41,728 bases of DNA, from NCBI GenBank assembly GCA_016741895.1, contig JACVCT010000005.1:1-41728 (forward strand), written 5' to 3'. The DNA comes from Gemmatimonadaceae bacterium (lineage in GTDB: Bacteria > Gemmatimonadota > Gemmatimonadetes > Gemmatimonadales > Gemmatimonadaceae). Shown here piece by piece: positions 7,083-19,889 of the stretch. The position numbers and the translations under genes are program-made. The notes beneath the pieces are model-generated. The model was not told the origin of the DNA and did no database searches. It saw only the letters and a program-made list of their open reading frames with translations. Within the stretch, counting starts at the first letter, position 1. The number at the start of each line of letters is the position of its first letter.

Positions 7083-8231
7083 TCAGCTGCGCTCCACGAT
7101 GCGATCGATGAGGAAGCTGGATTGCACCAGGGCCTCGGCGGTGAAGTCGCCGAAGAACTGCCGCACCTCCTGGAACAGCGAGGCGAAGGCCGCCTGATCC
7201 GCACTTGCGATGACCGAGGCCAATTCCTGTGTGGCCGCACCAAACGCCGCCGTGACTTCACCCGTGCGCGGATTGCGCATCTCGATGGGGCCGTAGAGCG
7301 CCGGGTCCTGCGCGAAGTGCCGCGCGGCCACGTAGAGCTCGAGCAGATAGGCCGGCGAGGTGAAGGGCATGGTTTCCGACGGCGGCACGCCGAGTCGCGC
7401 GAGCGTGAGACCCAGCACCTGTGTCTGGAAATGCGTGAGCACCTGCACGATGGCCATGGCGCGGTCGTGCTGCTCCGGGGTGGCCTCGGTGGTGACGAGA
7501 CCACGCGCCGTGAAGGTGTGATGCACCCAGTCGAACCAGGCGTCGCCCCTGCCCCGGCACAGCACCACGCGCTGGCCCTGCAGGGTATGCACACTGGGGC
7601 CGAACATGGGGTGCGTGCCCACGACGGAGGCCGTCGAGTGCGCGAGCATGGCGGCCATGGGCTCGGCCTTGATGCTGGTGACGTCCATGAGCAGCGCGTC
7701 GCTCCGCAGGTGCGGGCCGACCTCCTGAATGACGGCCACCGTGTGCTCGATGGGCACACTCACCACCACGACGTCGGCCGCGGCGGCCGCCTCGGCCGCA
7801 CGCAGGGTGGTGTCGGTATCCACCACAAGCAGCTGATGCCCCAAGTCGCCGAAAAGGCGAAGGAAGAGCCGCCCGATCTTGCCGTGTCCACCAATGACCG
7901 CCACGGTGCGTGGCGCCTCGGTGAGCGGAATCTCGGCGCGCAGCGCGGCCTGATGATCGCGGCTCGAGCGCAGCAGCACGCGGAAGATGGACTCGATTTC
8001 GCCGGCGGGCAGTCCGAGTTCGAGTGCGCGCTCGTGCCGGTCGCGCAGCACGTCCTGCTCACGCTGCGCGTCGCGAATGCGAACGCCGTGCGCGCGCTTG
8101 TAGGCGGCCACCTCGGCCACGAGCGCCATGCGCCGCGCGAGTATCTGCAGCAGGTCGCGATCGAGCGCGTCTATCATGGCACGCAGTACCGAGAGGGTAC
8201 GCGGCGGCGCGCTGCCGGACTCGGTACTCAC
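7083..8231 (-). CDS. tyrA: Bifunctional chorismate mutase / prephenate dehydrogenase (T-protein)
   Basis: 382 residues. Converts chorismate to prephenate and then oxidatively decarboxylates it to 4-hydroxyphenylpyruvate, the tyrosine precursor, in the cytoplasm. Residues about 13-95 form an AroQ-type chorismate mutase (LRAMIDALDRDLLQILARRM, VAAYKRAHGV, REQDVL). Residues from about 108 are the dehydrogenase: NAD-binding GGHGKIG (114-120) and THPMFGP with the catalytic His207. The C-terminal half (SPAYLLELYVAARHFAQDP, FFGDF) follows the enterobacterial TyrA closely. No ACT domain is present. The start is GTG 8231, 4 bp past the YVTN gene's stop; it gives just enough sequence for the mutase helix. 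In this phylum a fused E. coli-like TyrA is unexpected to me. Confidence 0.93.
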   Translation of the reverse strand: MSTESGSAPPRTLSVLRAMIDALDRDLLQILARRMALVAEVAAYKRAHGVRIRDAQREQDVLRDRHERALELGLPAGEIESIFRVLLRSSRDHQAALRAEIPLTEAPRTVAVIGGHGKIGRLFLRLFGDLGHQLLVVDTDTTLRAAEAAAAADVVVVSVPIEHTVAVIQEVGPHLRSDALLMDVTSIKAEPMAAMLAHSTASVVGTHPMFGPSVHTLQGQRVVLCRGRGDAWFDWVHHTFTARGLVTTEATPEQHDRAMAIVQVLTHFQTQVLGLTLARLGVPPSETMPFTSPAYLLELYVAARHFAQDPALYGPIEMRNPRTGEVTAAFGAATQELASVIASADQAAFASLFQEVRQFFGDFTAEALVQSSFLIDRIVERS

Positions 8232-8235
8232 GCGT

Positions 8236-9498
8236 TCAGGGCGTCTGCTTCCAGAAGGCGATGCCGCTGGCCTGCTGGCCCACGTCGGCGCTGCCCACCT
8301 TGGCACGCGCGGCGATGTCGATGACGTCCACCTTGCCGGGCTGCGCGCCCACGCCTTCGCTGGACACGAAGGCGTAGCGCGAGTCGGTGGACACGGCGAC
8401 ACCGTGCGCGAGGCGGTTGGACGTGGGCACGACGCCGACACTCTTGCCGGTCGCGACATCGAAGATCTCGACGGCGTGGCCCTGCTTGAGGGTGGCCACG
8501 AGGTACTTGCCGTCAGCCGTGGCGGCGAGATTGTAGACGCCACGTCCGGTCTTGAAGCGGCGCTGCAGCGCCCAGGTCTTGCGATCGATTTCGAGAATCT
8601 CGTCGGCCTTGTTGCAGGCCACGTAGATGCGGTCGCCCTTTGCCGAAGGCTGCGCCCAGGTGGGCGAGCAGGACGCGGGCGTCATGTCATGCTTTTCGAG
8701 ACCGAGACCGGCGCGTCCCACCTGCGCCGGATCGACGACGGGGCCTGCGGGCTTGGCTGCCGGCGCTGCAGCATTGTGCGCGGCGTGCGCGTCATGCCCG
8801 GTGTGATTCATCGCGGCCAACGTGCCCGCCGTGAGTGGCAGCGGGCCTTCCTTGCCCTTGGCCAGCGAAAAGCGGCGCGACACCTCGAAGCTGCGTGTGT
8901 CCACCTCCACCAGCTGGTCATCCATCATGCAGGTGCTGTACTGGTGCAGGCCATCGGCCGTGATGCGACTGCCGTGGGGCATGGTGCAGGTCACGATGCG
9001 CGCGACTTCGGTGTTGGTGGGTGTGTACACCACCGACACGGAGCTTGGCACCATGTCGCCGTGCAGATTGAAATTGACCGAGAGCGTGTAGAGCCCGTCG
9101 GGCGTGACGTCGATGGACGCGGGGAAGTTGCCGAGCAGGGTGCCGTTGCCGACGAGCGTGTCGGGGCCGAGCTCGTACTTCCAGTACTTGCCATCGGGAA
9201 AGCCATGCCCGGTGGTCATGTACAGGTACTTGCCGTCGGCAGAGATGACGAGGCCGTGCGGGCCTTCCATTTCGGCAGCGAGTTCGCCGATGCCAATGCT
9301 GCGCTCGACGGTGGTGCCCGCGGGGCCGAAGCGTATGCGATGGATGAGGTCGGCCGACTCGGCCCCGACATACACCCAGTAATCCCGGGTTGGCTTGGCT
9401 GGCTGCTGCTGGGCGTCAGCAGCGGTCGCGGTGAGCGTGGTGGCGATGCCGACCGCCGTGATCCACCGCAGGAATTGGGAGCCGGATGCGTGTCGCAT
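8236..9498 (-). CDS. Secreted YVTN-type beta-propeller protein with a His-rich loop
   Basis: 420 residues. ATG 9498 (AAGG upstream) begins directly at a signal peptide ending TAADA|QQQ; an upstream ATG at 9531 would add 11 residues before it. Repeated blade motifs of the YVTN/lactonase-like propeller are visible: GPHGLVISADGKYLYMTTG, ASIDVTPDGLYTLSVN, GVYNLAATADGKYLVATL, HGVAVSTDSRYAFVSSE. A low-complexity insertion between blades carries MNHTGHDAHAAHN and then AAAPAAKPA; the histidines could bind metal. It also has several cysteines. It is divergent from another secreted propeller gene at 9600. The tyrA start is 4 bp downstream, implying co-transcription. Substrate or enzyme activity cannot be assigned. 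Confidence 0.8.
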   Translation of the reverse strand: MRHASGSQFLRWITAVGIATTLTATAADAQQQPAKPTRDYWVYVGAESADLIHRIRFGPAGTTVERSIGIGELAAEMEGPHGLVISADGKYLYMTTGHGFPDGKYWKYELGPDTLVGNGTLLGNFPASIDVTPDGLYTLSVNFNLHGDMVPSSVSVVYTPTNTEVARIVTCTMPHGSRITADGLHQYSTCMMDDQLVEVDTRSFEVSRRFSLAKGKEGPLPLTAGTLAAMNHTGHDAHAAHNAAAPAAKPAGPVVDPAQVGRAGLGLEKHDMTPASCSPTWAQPSAKGDRIYVACNKADEILEIDRKTWALQRRFKTGRGVYNLAATADGKYLVATLKQGHAVEIFDVATGKSVGVVPTSNRLAHGVAVSTDSRYAFVSSEGVGAQPGKVDVIDIAARAKVGSADVGQQASGIAFWKQTP

Positions 9499-9599
9499 GT
9501 CTGCCTTGCGTGGGGGAAGTTCGGGACGCATGATGGCCAGGTGTCCCGCGCCCGTATGGCGCGCCAGGGCACTGCCTTCATCCCCTCGGAGACCTCCCC

Positions 9600-11636
9600 A
9601 TGAACGTAGCGCGCCGCCTGCGTTTCGTCACGATCGCTGCCGCCGTGGCGGCGGTCGGTCCGCTGCTTCCCGTGTCCCTGCAGGCCCAGGCGGCTCCCGC
9701 AGCCGCCACGGTAGCCCGACTGGTGGCCGAACCGGCGCGCGTGACGCTTCGCGCCGGTGAATCGACGCCGGTGAAAGTCACCGCCTACGACGCCAACGGC
9801 CGCGTGCTGAGTGATGCCACGGTGCGCGTGACGGGTCCGCGACAGGCCATGCGCTACAGCAACGGCAAGCTGGAAGCGTTTCGCGCGGGCTCGGACACCG
9901 CCACCGCCACGGCCATGGGCGCGCAGGGGCCCATCACGCTGGACATTCCGGTCATTGTGAGCTGGCCCGCGTTGGCCAAGCTCACCATGACGGCCGATTC
10001 CGGTCGTCTGTACACCGGCGTGGCGCTTGGCCACAAGATCGAAGGTTTGCACGCCGACGGCAGCCCGCGCTACGGCCTCGTGGCCACGTGGCGCAGCAGC
10101 AACGCGGCCGTGGCCGAAGTGGATCGCTTCGGCACGGTGACAGCGCTCAAGCCCGGTGCGGTGACCATCACCGCCGAGGCGGAAGGCGTGACGGCGAGCA
10201 AGGCATACACGGTGGTGGCCAACCCGGTGGCGAGCATCGCGCTCGACATTCCCGAGGACGTGATTCTCACGGGACAGGTGGTGCGACTCAAGGCCACGGC
10301 GCGCAACGCGAGTGGGACCCCGGTGAGCGACGCGCCCATCACCTGGAGCTACACCTACACGCCGGTTGACACGACGGTCGCGCCGGGTGGCCCGGGCATC
10401 GTGGACTGGGGCCGCTTCACGGCCAACCATCCCGGCCGCTTCACGCTGCTCGCGCAGAGCGGCGGCGTGGTGGCGCGCAAGGTGCTGGAAGCCAAGCCGC
10501 GTGATGTGGTGCGCCGCATCTCGGTGACGGGCCGCGGCACCATCAACACCACCGCCACCAGCGACCTGTGGCCGTGGACGGGCAAGGATGGCCGCGACTA
10601 CGTGCTGGTTGGCACCTGGGGCGGCGACGGCTACGGCATGGTGTTCGACATCACGGACATGAACAACATCGTGAAGACGGACTCCATCAAGATCGACGCG
10701 CGCACCATCAACGACGTGACGGTCTCACCCGACGGCCGCTACGGCGTGCTGGCGCGCGAGGGCGCGTCGAACCGCATCAACGGCGTGGTGATCCTGGACC
10801 TGGCCAATCCGGCGCATCCCAAGATTGCCTCCACCTTCGAGCAGGAACTGACGGGCGGCGTGCACAACATGTTCGCCACCAACGATCACCTGTTCGCGAT
10901 TTCCGGTGGCCAGAAGTACGTCATCATCGACGTGAAGGACATCTACAAGCCGAAGTACGTGAGCGAGTACCAGCATCCCAACGCGCGCATTCACGACCTC
11001 TGGGTGCGTGACGGCATTGCCTACTCGGCACAGGGTGGAGTGGGCACGGTCATCGTGGACGTGGGCAACGGCAAGTGGGGCGGCACGATCGAGAAGCCCA
11101 AGCTCATCAACGTGTTCCCCATCAACTCGGGCCACGAGATCTATCCGTACTTCCAGAAGTCCACGGGCCGCACCTACCTGTTCATCGGCGACGAGGAGAT
11201 GAACCGCGCCGGCCGCGTGTGGGAAGGCACGAACTACCGCAACACGCTGGGCCAGAAGGGTGGCATCGCGCAGACCTCGGGCGGCTATGTGCACATCGTG
11301 GACGCCACGGACCCGATGAACATGCGCAAGGTGGGCCGTTATCACCTCGAGGACTACGGCGCGCACGACATCATCGTGGAAGACGATGTGCTGTATCAGG
11401 CCTACTACGACGGCGGCGTGCGCATCGTGGACGTGAGCGGCGAGCTGATGGGCAACCTGGCCGAGCAGCGGCGCGAGATTGCCGTGTTCAAGCCGTATGA
11501 CCCGCAGGGGCACACGGCCAACGCGCCGTTCGTGATGAACGCCATGCCGTGGAAGGGACAGATCCTCTTCACGGACTTCAACACGGGACTGTGGGCGGCG
11601 AAGCTGGAGCCCAAACAGAAAGCCATTACGCCGTAA
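9600..11636 (+). CDS. Secreted protein with BIG2 Ig-like domains and LVIVD repeats
   Basis: 678 residues. ATG 9600 with GGAGA about 7 nt upstream. Signal peptide about 1-29 (LQA|QAAPAAA). Residues about 38-320 hold Ig-like modules, including a BIG2-type domain (ATWRSSNAAVAEVDRFGTVT, PGAVTITAEAEGV). Residues about 340-670 form a propeller of LVIVD-like repeats: VVILDLANPAHPKIAST, YVIIDVKDIYKPKYVSEY, VHIVDATDPMNMRKVGRYH, GGVRIVDVSGELMGN. A periplasmic or cell-surface adhesion or binding role is plausible, but no catalytic motif is visible. It shares a roughly 100-bp divergent control region with the YVTN propeller gene and ends at a long palindrome. Confidence 0.82.
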   Translation: MNVARRLRFVTIAAAVAAVGPLLPVSLQAQAAPAAATVARLVAEPARVTLRAGESTPVKVTAYDANGRVLSDATVRVTGPRQAMRYSNGKLEAFRAGSDTATATAMGAQGPITLDIPVIVSWPALAKLTMTADSGRLYTGVALGHKIEGLHADGSPRYGLVATWRSSNAAVAEVDRFGTVTALKPGAVTITAEAEGVTASKAYTVVANPVASIALDIPEDVILTGQVVRLKATARNASGTPVSDAPITWSYTYTPVDTTVAPGGPGIVDWGRFTANHPGRFTLLAQSGGVVARKVLEAKPRDVVRRISVTGRGTINTTATSDLWPWTGKDGRDYVLVGTWGGDGYGMVFDITDMNNIVKTDSIKIDARTINDVTVSPDGRYGVLAREGASNRINGVVILDLANPAHPKIASTFEQELTGGVHNMFATNDHLFAISGGQKYVIIDVKDIYKPKYVSEYQHPNARIHDLWVRDGIAYSAQGGVGTVIVDVGNGKWGGTIEKPKLINVFPINSGHEIYPYFQKSTGRTYLFIGDEEMNRAGRVWEGTNYRNTLGQKGGIAQTSGGYVHIVDATDPMNMRKVGRYHLEDYGAHDIIVEDDVLYQAYYDGGVRIVDVSGELMGNLAEQRREIAVFKPYDPQGHTANAPFVMNAMPWKGQILFTDFNTGLWAAKLEPKQKAITP

Positions 11637-11646
11637 GGGTAGCAGG

Positions 11647-11788
11647 AACAGCAAACTGCGATAGCCTTTGCGCCGGAAGCCTTTACGCCAGAAGCCGTAT
11701 GTCGGGAGCACGATGCGCGACGGCGTGTGCTCCTGACCTACGGCTTCTGATCTTCAGGCTTCCGGAGTGCGGCTATCGCTGTTTGCTG

Positions 11789-11790
<2 letters not shown>
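11647..11790. repeat. Roughly 144-bp imperfect palindrome at a convergent gene junction
   Basis: The left arm (11647-11711) and right arm (11727-11790) are complementary in blocks: AACAGCAAAC.GCGATAGCC (19 of 20), GGAAGCCT, AGAAGCCGTA, and GTC(G/A)GGAGCAC, with a 15-nt loop. The left arm also contains a 15-nt near-direct repeat, GCCTTTGCGCCGGAA then GCCTTTACGCCAGAA (11664-11693). The element fills the gap between two convergent genes and touches the mcmA stop codon (11789-11791). It could form a large cruciform or RNA hairpin and probably ends both transcripts. It could also be a decayed miniature mobile element; no target-site duplication was seen. Confidence 0.8.
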
Positions 11791-13381
<1,591 letters not shown>

Positions 13382-13391
13382 GCCGCAATCT

Positions 13392-13430
13392 AACAGCCGG
13401 TCGACCGCATTCCGCGACCGACCGGCTGTT
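13392..13430 (-). terminator. Hairpin terminator between fbp and mcmA
   Basis: AACAGCCGGTCG (13392-13403) pairs with CGACCGGCTGTT (ending at 13430), a 12-bp stem enclosing a 15-nt GC-rich loop that can pair further. It sits 28 bp past the fbp stop and just before the mcmA start codon, so it could also lie in the mcmA leader. No long T-tract follows on the minus strand. Confidence 0.6.
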
Positions 13431-13458
13431 CACCCATGCGTACTGAAGACCCGACGCG

Positions 13459-14538
13459 TCAGCTGGCCGACACCGGCGTGGGTGCAGGACGCGCGGCGCC
13501 ACGGCGCTCGGGAATGCCGGGCGCCACGTACTTGGGCAGCGGGAACTCACTCACCAGTTCCACCTCGGCCTTGCTGCCGAGATAGAGTGGCGTGCGCTGA
13601 TGCAGTTCGGTGGGCTCGACATCGAGAATGCTGCCGTAGCCATCGGTGGCGGCACCGCCGGCCTGCTCGGCAATGAACGCGAGCGGATTGGCTTCGTAGA
13701 GCAGGCGCAGCTTGCCGCGCGGCGACTTCTCGTTGGCCGGATAGCAGAACACGCCGCCGCCGAGCAGGTTGCGATGGAAGTCGGCCACGAGTGAGCCCAC
13801 GTATCGCACGTTCAGCGCCTTGCGCTGTCCGTCCAGTCCCCGATAGCGGCGCATGAGCGCGCGCGTGGGTTCGGGCCAGTCCTGCTCGTAGGCGTCGTTG
13901 ACCGAGAGATAGCGCGCCCGCTCGGGGATGCGAATGTTGGGATGCGAGAGCAGGAACTCGCCGATGGACGGGTCGAGCGTGAAGCCGTGCGCCCCCTGCC
14001 CCGTGGTGTACACCATCATCGTGCTCGAGCCGTACAGGATGTAGCCCGCCGCCACCTGGCGACGCCCCGGCTGCAGCAGGTCTTCCATCTCGCCGCGCGT
14101 GCCGCGCGTGATCTTGCGGAAGACCGAGAAGATCGTGCCCACCGGCACGTTGACATCGATGTTGGACGAACCGTCGAGCGGATCGAACAGCAGCACATAC
14201 TTGCCGCTGCGGAAGCCCTCGGGGATCTGGATGATGTCGGGCTCTTCTTCCGAGGCCATGGCGCAGAGCCGGCCGCCGTGATCGAAAGCCTTGACGACAA
14301 TTTCGTTGGCGATGACGTCGAGCTTCTGCTGGACCTCGCCCTGCACGTTTTCGTTGGTGGTGGCGCCGAGGATGTCGGCGAGGCCGGCACTGCGCACCTT
14401 GTTGGCGATCATCTTGCCGGCGAGCGCCATGTCGTAGAGGATGCCGGACAGTTCACCGGTGGCCTCCGGGAACATGCGCTCCTGTTCGATGATGAAACGC
14501 TCGATGGTGACGACCGATGTCGCGGTGTGCTTGACCAC
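13459..14538 (-). CDS. fbp: Fructose-1,6-bisphosphatase, class I
   Basis: About 359 residues. Hydrolyses fructose 1,6-bisphosphate to fructose 6-phosphate in gluconeogenesis. Clear class I signatures: [38 protein letters not shown], metal-binding ASEEEPDII, and the hallmark [20 protein letters not shown] (about 117-136). [25 protein letters not shown] and EQAGG-ATDG complete the active site. I prefer GTG 14538 because AGGGAG lies 8 nt upstream; ATG 14571 is possible and adds 11 residues without a good Shine-Dalgarno sequence. The C-terminus extends beyond the usual end with [17 protein letters not shown]. Last gene of the alr-to-fbp run, ended by the hairpin at 13392. Confidence 0.95.
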   Translation of the reverse strand: MVKHTATSVVTIERFIIEQERMFPEATGELSGILYDMALAGKMIANKVRSAGLADILGATTNENVQGEVQQKLDVIANEIVVKAFDHGGRLCAMASEEEPDIIQIPEGFRSGKYVLLFDPLDGSSNIDVNVPVGTIFSVFRKITRGTRGEMEDLLQPGRRQVAAGYILYGSSTMMVYTTGQGAHGFTLDPSIGEFLLSHPNIRIPERARYLSVNDAYEQDWPEPTRALMRRYRGLDGQRKALNVRYVGSLVADFHRNLLGGGVFCYPANEKSPRGKLRLLYEANPLAFIAEQAGGAATDGYGSILDVEPTELHQRTPLYLGSKAEVELVSEFPLPKYVAPGIPERRGAARPAPTPVSAS

Positions 14539-14614
14539 GGCGGGACTCCCTGCAGGGGAAAGGGACGGCATGGAATACGGGGAAGCTCGCAAGGTCGAGG
14601 CCCCCCAGCAAGCG

Positions 14615-17278
14615 TTACGGGGGCGCGACTGTGGCTTCATGGGAATGAAACACATGTAACAAGCGCGGGGGAACGTGCCATCGTTCCCCACGTGATTCGA
14701 CCTCCAGTGTGTGCCCGTCAGAACGGACCACCATGCTGCCTTCGAGGTCGGTGCGCAACAGGGGCACGCCGCGCACGAAGAAGGCCTCGAGCGTTTCAAG
14801 CGCCGGGTGCCCGTAGCGGTTGCCCGCCCCCAGCGAAGCGAGCGCCACACGCGGCGCCACCGCGTCGAGCAGGGCCGGTGAGGAGCTGGTGCGACTGCCG
14901 TGGTGGCCCACCTTGAGCACATCGGCCCGCAGCTCCTCTGGCGGGTACCGCGAGAGCAGCCAGGCTTCTTCCTCGCCCTCGGCATCGCCGGTGAGCAGCA
15001 GGCGGTGGGCGCCGAAGCGGACCCGCAGCACCACCGAGGTTTCGTTGGCATCGTGCTGCGCGGCTGTCCACGAGGAGTCGGGGGCCAGCACGTCGAAGTG
15101 CACCCCGTCGAGCGTGAGGGACTGCCCGGGCCGCACCCGCTGCCAACGGAGGCCGTGGCGGCGCAGCTGCGCCAGAGCGTCGCGATACCCGGGGCTGGTG
15201 CCCACCCAGGCGGACTCCCACCAGAGCCGCGGCCGGAGGGCCTGTACGACGCTGGCCGCGCCGCCGGCGTGGTCATCGTGCGCGTGCGACAGCACAAAGA
15301 GCGCCACCTCCCCTCCACGTCGCCGCACGTGGGGCACGACCGCGCGTCGCCCGGCGTCGCCGCCCTGCCAGCGTGGCCCGGCGTCTACCAAGACCCAGCG
15401 ACCGCGCGGCGTGCGAAGGGCCACGGCATCGCCCTGGCCCACGTCGAGCACGTGCATTTCGAGCACATGGCGCGCGCCGTGCAGCCAGCCCAAACGGGCC
15501 GTGAGCCCCTGCGCATCGGCGGCTGCCCACCACAGCGTGACGGTGGCGCACAGCGCCGCAGCGACCCGCCAGCGCGTGGCGTCGCGGGTGCCGGGCCGAG
15601 AGGCGGTGCCGCGCACGAGCAGCGCCATGGTGATGCCCGCACCAAGCGCCGTGGCGAGGCTTGGTGCCAGCGGCCACACGGCGAACGGCAGACGCGCGGC
15701 CCAGGTGGCCAGGGCATCGAGGGCGGCCATGAAGGGCTGGGTGGCATCGGGCAGCCAGATGGCCAGCGCGGGCCAGGCCGAAAGCAGCATGGCCCAGGCC
15801 AGTGCCAGAAAGAGGGCGGGCTGCAGCAGGCCCACAATGGGGGCGGCCGCGAGGTTGGTGAGCGGGGCGACGACACTGACCCGTCCAAAGGTCCAGGCAA
15901 TGAGTGGCGCCGTCACGACGGTGGCCACGAGGCCAGTGAGACACTCCGCCACCAGCCAGCCCCTGATGCCGCGCCACTGGGCCATGCGCAGGCCGGCGCC
16001 GTGCAGCCAATGGTGCCACCGCTGCCCGGTGCCCGCCGACCGAGAGCGTCGCGACAAGGCGCGGTGGCGCTCAAGGACCTGCTCACGCGCCCAGTGCCGC
16101 CAGCGACGCCGCGCCGCTCGCGCGGCAACCAGTGCTGCCATCCCCGACACGCTCAATTGGTAGCCGAGGTCGGAGACCACGAGCGGGTTGTATGTGGGCA
16201 CCAGCGCACCGAGCGCGAGCGCCGTCCACTCATGCACGGGCCGCTGCCAGCGCGCGGAGAGTGTGACCACCGCCAGCATGATGGCGCTGCGCACGGCCGG
16301 GGCGGGCGCCCCCAGCAGCAGCACGTAGGCGCACACCAGCGACAGCGCGGCCGGTTCGAGCCAGCGGCGCGGCACGCGCAGCATGCCCCCCAATGTGAGC
16401 AGCGCGGAAGCGATGATGGCCACGTGCATGCCGGACACCGACAGCATGTGCACCAGTCCGGCGTCGGCGTAGCGATCACGCAGCGAGACATCGATGCCGT
16501 CCTGATCGGCAATGAGCAGGGCACGCACCAGCGGGGCCCGTGAGCGGAAGTTGGCATCGATGGCTGCGCCAAGCTTTCCACGCCAGCTGCGCAGCAGATC
16601 GCGCGTAGGCGCTGAGCCTGCGTGTGGCTCGCGAGTGTGTGCGCCGTGGTGCTTGTTGCGTTGCCCGTCGCGTTGTTCGAGGCGCTGCTCGATACGTTGC
16701 TCAATACGCAGCCCGCGCGCGGTACTCGTCACCACCCCCGGGGCCGGCAGCTGCTGACCGGGCCGAGGCAGTGGGCCAAACCAGCGCAGTGTGGCGGGCA
16801 CGGCGCAGGCGCGAAGCGACGGGCGTGACGGGAGCTGGGCCACGCCGCGGACAAAGCTGCCGCGTTGCCCACGACCGGCCGCCACATCGTCCACCAGGAC
16901 CTGCAGCGTGTCGCCCGCCTGCGCGGCCGCGACGAGCTGCGCGCGGCAGCTCTGCTGCTCGAGGCGCGCCGCCTGAGCCACCAGCGCACCAGCCACGGCA
17001 AACAGCGGCGCGCCAACCACCCTGGTGTCGCGCCACCAGACCGGCTGCATTCGCAGCGACCCGGCTGAATGATGGTGCGAGTGGCGCGCGCGCCCGAGTC
17101 TTCGCACGAGCGCCACAAACAGCGCTGCCACCAGCAGCAGGGGCATGACGTCCTCCACCTCCGCAGCGGCGTGGCCCATGCGGTCACCCTGCACCGTCTG
17201 CGCATGGGGCGTGGCGGCGCGCCCCCCGACGGCCAGGCCCAGCAACCACCAGCACACCATATGCACAAGAAGCGGCAT
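14615..17278 (-). CDS. comEC: ComEC/Rec2-family DNA uptake channel protein
   Basis: 887 residues. Inner-membrane channel that carries single-stranded DNA into the cytoplasm during transformation. The N-terminal membrane part and an OB-like periplasmic domain are followed by the Competence domain (about 230-560), with [20 protein letters not shown], the family signature, and many membrane helices. A metallo-beta-lactamase domain occupies about 610-860: [52 protein letters not shown]. The MBL metal motif HXHXDH is intact. A short EQR tandem repeat ([16 protein letters not shown]) interrupts the periplasmic domain. No other competence genes are present nearby. The start at 17278 is the first plausible one; the miaB stop lies 81 bp upstream of it. 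Confidence 0.92.
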   Translation of the reverse strand: MPLLVHMVCWWLLGLAVGGRAATPHAQTVQGDRMGHAAAEVEDVMPLLLVAALFVALVRRLGRARHSHHHSAGSLRMQPVWWRDTRVVGAPLFAVAGALVAQAARLEQQSCRAQLVAAAQAGDTLQVLVDDVAAGRGQRGSFVRGVAQLPSRPSLRACAVPATLRWFGPLPRPGQQLPAPGVVTSTARGLRIEQRIEQRLEQRDGQRNKHHGAHTREPHAGSAPTRDLLRSWRGKLGAAIDANFRSRAPLVRALLIADQDGIDVSLRDRYADAGLVHMLSVSGMHVAIIASALLTLGGMLRVPRRWLEPAALSLVCAYVLLLGAPAPAVRSAIMLAVVTLSARWQRPVHEWTALALGALVPTYNPLVVSDLGYQLSVSGMAALVAARAARRRWRHWAREQVLERHRALSRRSRSAGTGQRWHHWLHGAGLRMAQWRGIRGWLVAECLTGLVATVVTAPLIAWTFGRVSVVAPLTNLAAAPIVGLLQPALFLALAWAMLLSAWPALAIWLPDATQPFMAALDALATWAARLPFAVWPLAPSLATALGAGITMALLVRGTASRPGTRDATRWRVAAALCATVTLWWAAADAQGLTARLGWLHGARHVLEMHVLDVGQGDAVALRTPRGRWVLVDAGPRWQGGDAGRRAVVPHVRRRGGEVALFVLSHAHDDHAGGAASVVQALRPRLWWESAWVGTSPGYRDALAQLRRHGLRWQRVRPGQSLTLDGVHFDVLAPDSSWTAAQHDANETSVVLRVRFGAHRLLLTGDAEGEEEAWLLSRYPPEELRADVLKVGHHGSRTSSSPALLDAVAPRVALASLGAGNRYGHPALETLEAFFVRGVPLLRTDLEGSMVVRSDGHTLEVESRGERWHVPPRLLHVFHSHEATVAPP

Positions 17279-17359
17279 GCGGGCACCATGGCACCGCCAC
17301 CGCTTCCGTGTTGCATCAATTCCTTGCGCGTGGGGTCACGCGCACGCGTGGAGACTGGC

Positions 17360-18712
<1,353 letters not shown>

Positions 18713-18719
18713 GGTTGAA

Positions 18720-19889
18720 TCAGGGCCGGATCTGCAGACCGATACCGAACAGCCACGCCGACTCCGACGCCGCCTGTCCGCTCGCCGAGCGTGATGCACG
18801 CTGCAGCGACAGGTCGATGGACGCCGCTTCGCGGGCCACCGGAAGACCGAGGCCCGTGGACCAGCGTGTCTCGCGCACCTGCGCTCCGCCCGTGGTGGCA
18901 AAGGGCAACTGATTGCGCGCATACCCCGCGCGCACCAGCACCGGCACACCGCGGAGCCGCGGGCCGGCCACTTCTGCACCGGCAAACAGATTCTGCGCGT
19001 CGTAGGCCTGCACGCGCTCCGATCCCATGCTGCCCATGTCGGACCAGGACACCTGCTCCATGCCGACGGCAAACGTGGAACCGGCAATGCCGTCGTAGCG
19101 CAGGGCGAGCCCCAGGCGATTGGGGACGCCACCGGTGGCGCGCACGGTATCGCGAATGCGCGAATCGAAATCGTTGCCCATGCGATAGGACGCGTGCGCC
19201 GACAGGTTGGGCAGCACACGCAGCTCACCGCCCACCGACAGCGCCGTACCGAAGTAGGTGGCGCGCGAGGAATCGATGACACCACCGAAGCGCAGGGTGT
19301 CGGCGAAGGTGCGTTCGCGCGCCCCCACGTGCTCACCGGTCATGACGTGACCAGCCACCCCCACACGCAGGCGACTGTTGGCCTGCCAGCCAATGGCCGC
19401 GCGCAGGTCGCCGATGGCGCCCCGCATGTCGAGCCGGTCGGTGGTGGGCACGGTGACGCCGTTCAGATTCGCCGAGCCGGTGGTGATGGTGGTGAAGGAG
19501 CGATCGAGCAGGCTGCTGGCGGCCAGCGAGACCGCCAGCCCCCTGCCGGCGGGCACCGCCACGGTGAGCAGCGGAATGCGCTGCACGGTGGTGCGCTCGC
19601 TGCGGCCGTTGATGCTGAGACGACGATACTCGGGCTCCGCCTGCGCGCTCAGCACAGTGCGTGGCAGTCCACCGATGGAGGCGGGGTTGATGGGCGAGAG
19701 GGCATCGAACTCACCGAACGCGCCGGCGGTGCCGGCGGCGCGGGTGCTGAGACTACCCACGGGATAGCCGAATCCCAGCCCGCTCAGCGTACCCTGCGCT
19801 TGAACGACGCCCGCCGTGCCCAGCAGGAGCGCGGCGCAGGCGGCCGCCACAACACGGCGCGATCCAGGGAAAGTGCTCAATGACGTCAT
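18720..19889 (-). CDS. Predicted outer-membrane beta-barrel protein
   Basis: 389 residues. Signal peptide ending VVQA|QGTLSGLGFGYPVG (about 1-31). The rest is rich in Gly, Ala and Ser with alternating hydrophobic strands and ends with LFGIGLQIRP. Features such as GEFDALSPINPASIGG near the N-terminus and many strands of the type LRVGVAGHVMTGEHV resemble FadL/PorV-like barrels. It starts 4 bp inside the end of the lipoprotein gene (ATGA overlap at 19886-19889), so translation of the two is probably coupled, and miaB follows 7 bp later. I cannot assign a transported substrate. An outer-membrane assembly or secretion role alongside the lipoprotein is a guess. Confidence 0.7.
   Translation of the reverse strand: MTSLSTFPGSRRVVAAACAALLLGTAGVVQAQGTLSGLGFGYPVGSLSTRAAGTAGAFGEFDALSPINPASIGGLPRTVLSAQAEPEYRRLSINGRSERTTVQRIPLLTVAVPAGRGLAVSLAASSLLDRSFTTITTGSANLNGVTVPTTDRLDMRGAIGDLRAAIGWQANSRLRVGVAGHVMTGEHVGARERTFADTLRFGGVIDSSRATYFGTALSVGGELRVLPNLSAHASYRMGNDFDSRIRDTVRATGGVPNRLGLALRYDGIAGSTFAVGMEQVSWSDMGSMGSERVQAYDAQNLFAGAEVAGPRLRGVPVLVRAGYARNQLPFATTGGAQVRETRWSTGLGLPVAREAASIDLSLQRASRSASGQAASESAWLFGIGLQIRP

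Noticed and set aside
5337-8324. A 995-residue open frame on the plus strand
   Set aside because: It spans four supported minus-strand genes and has the same His/Arg-rich shadow composition.
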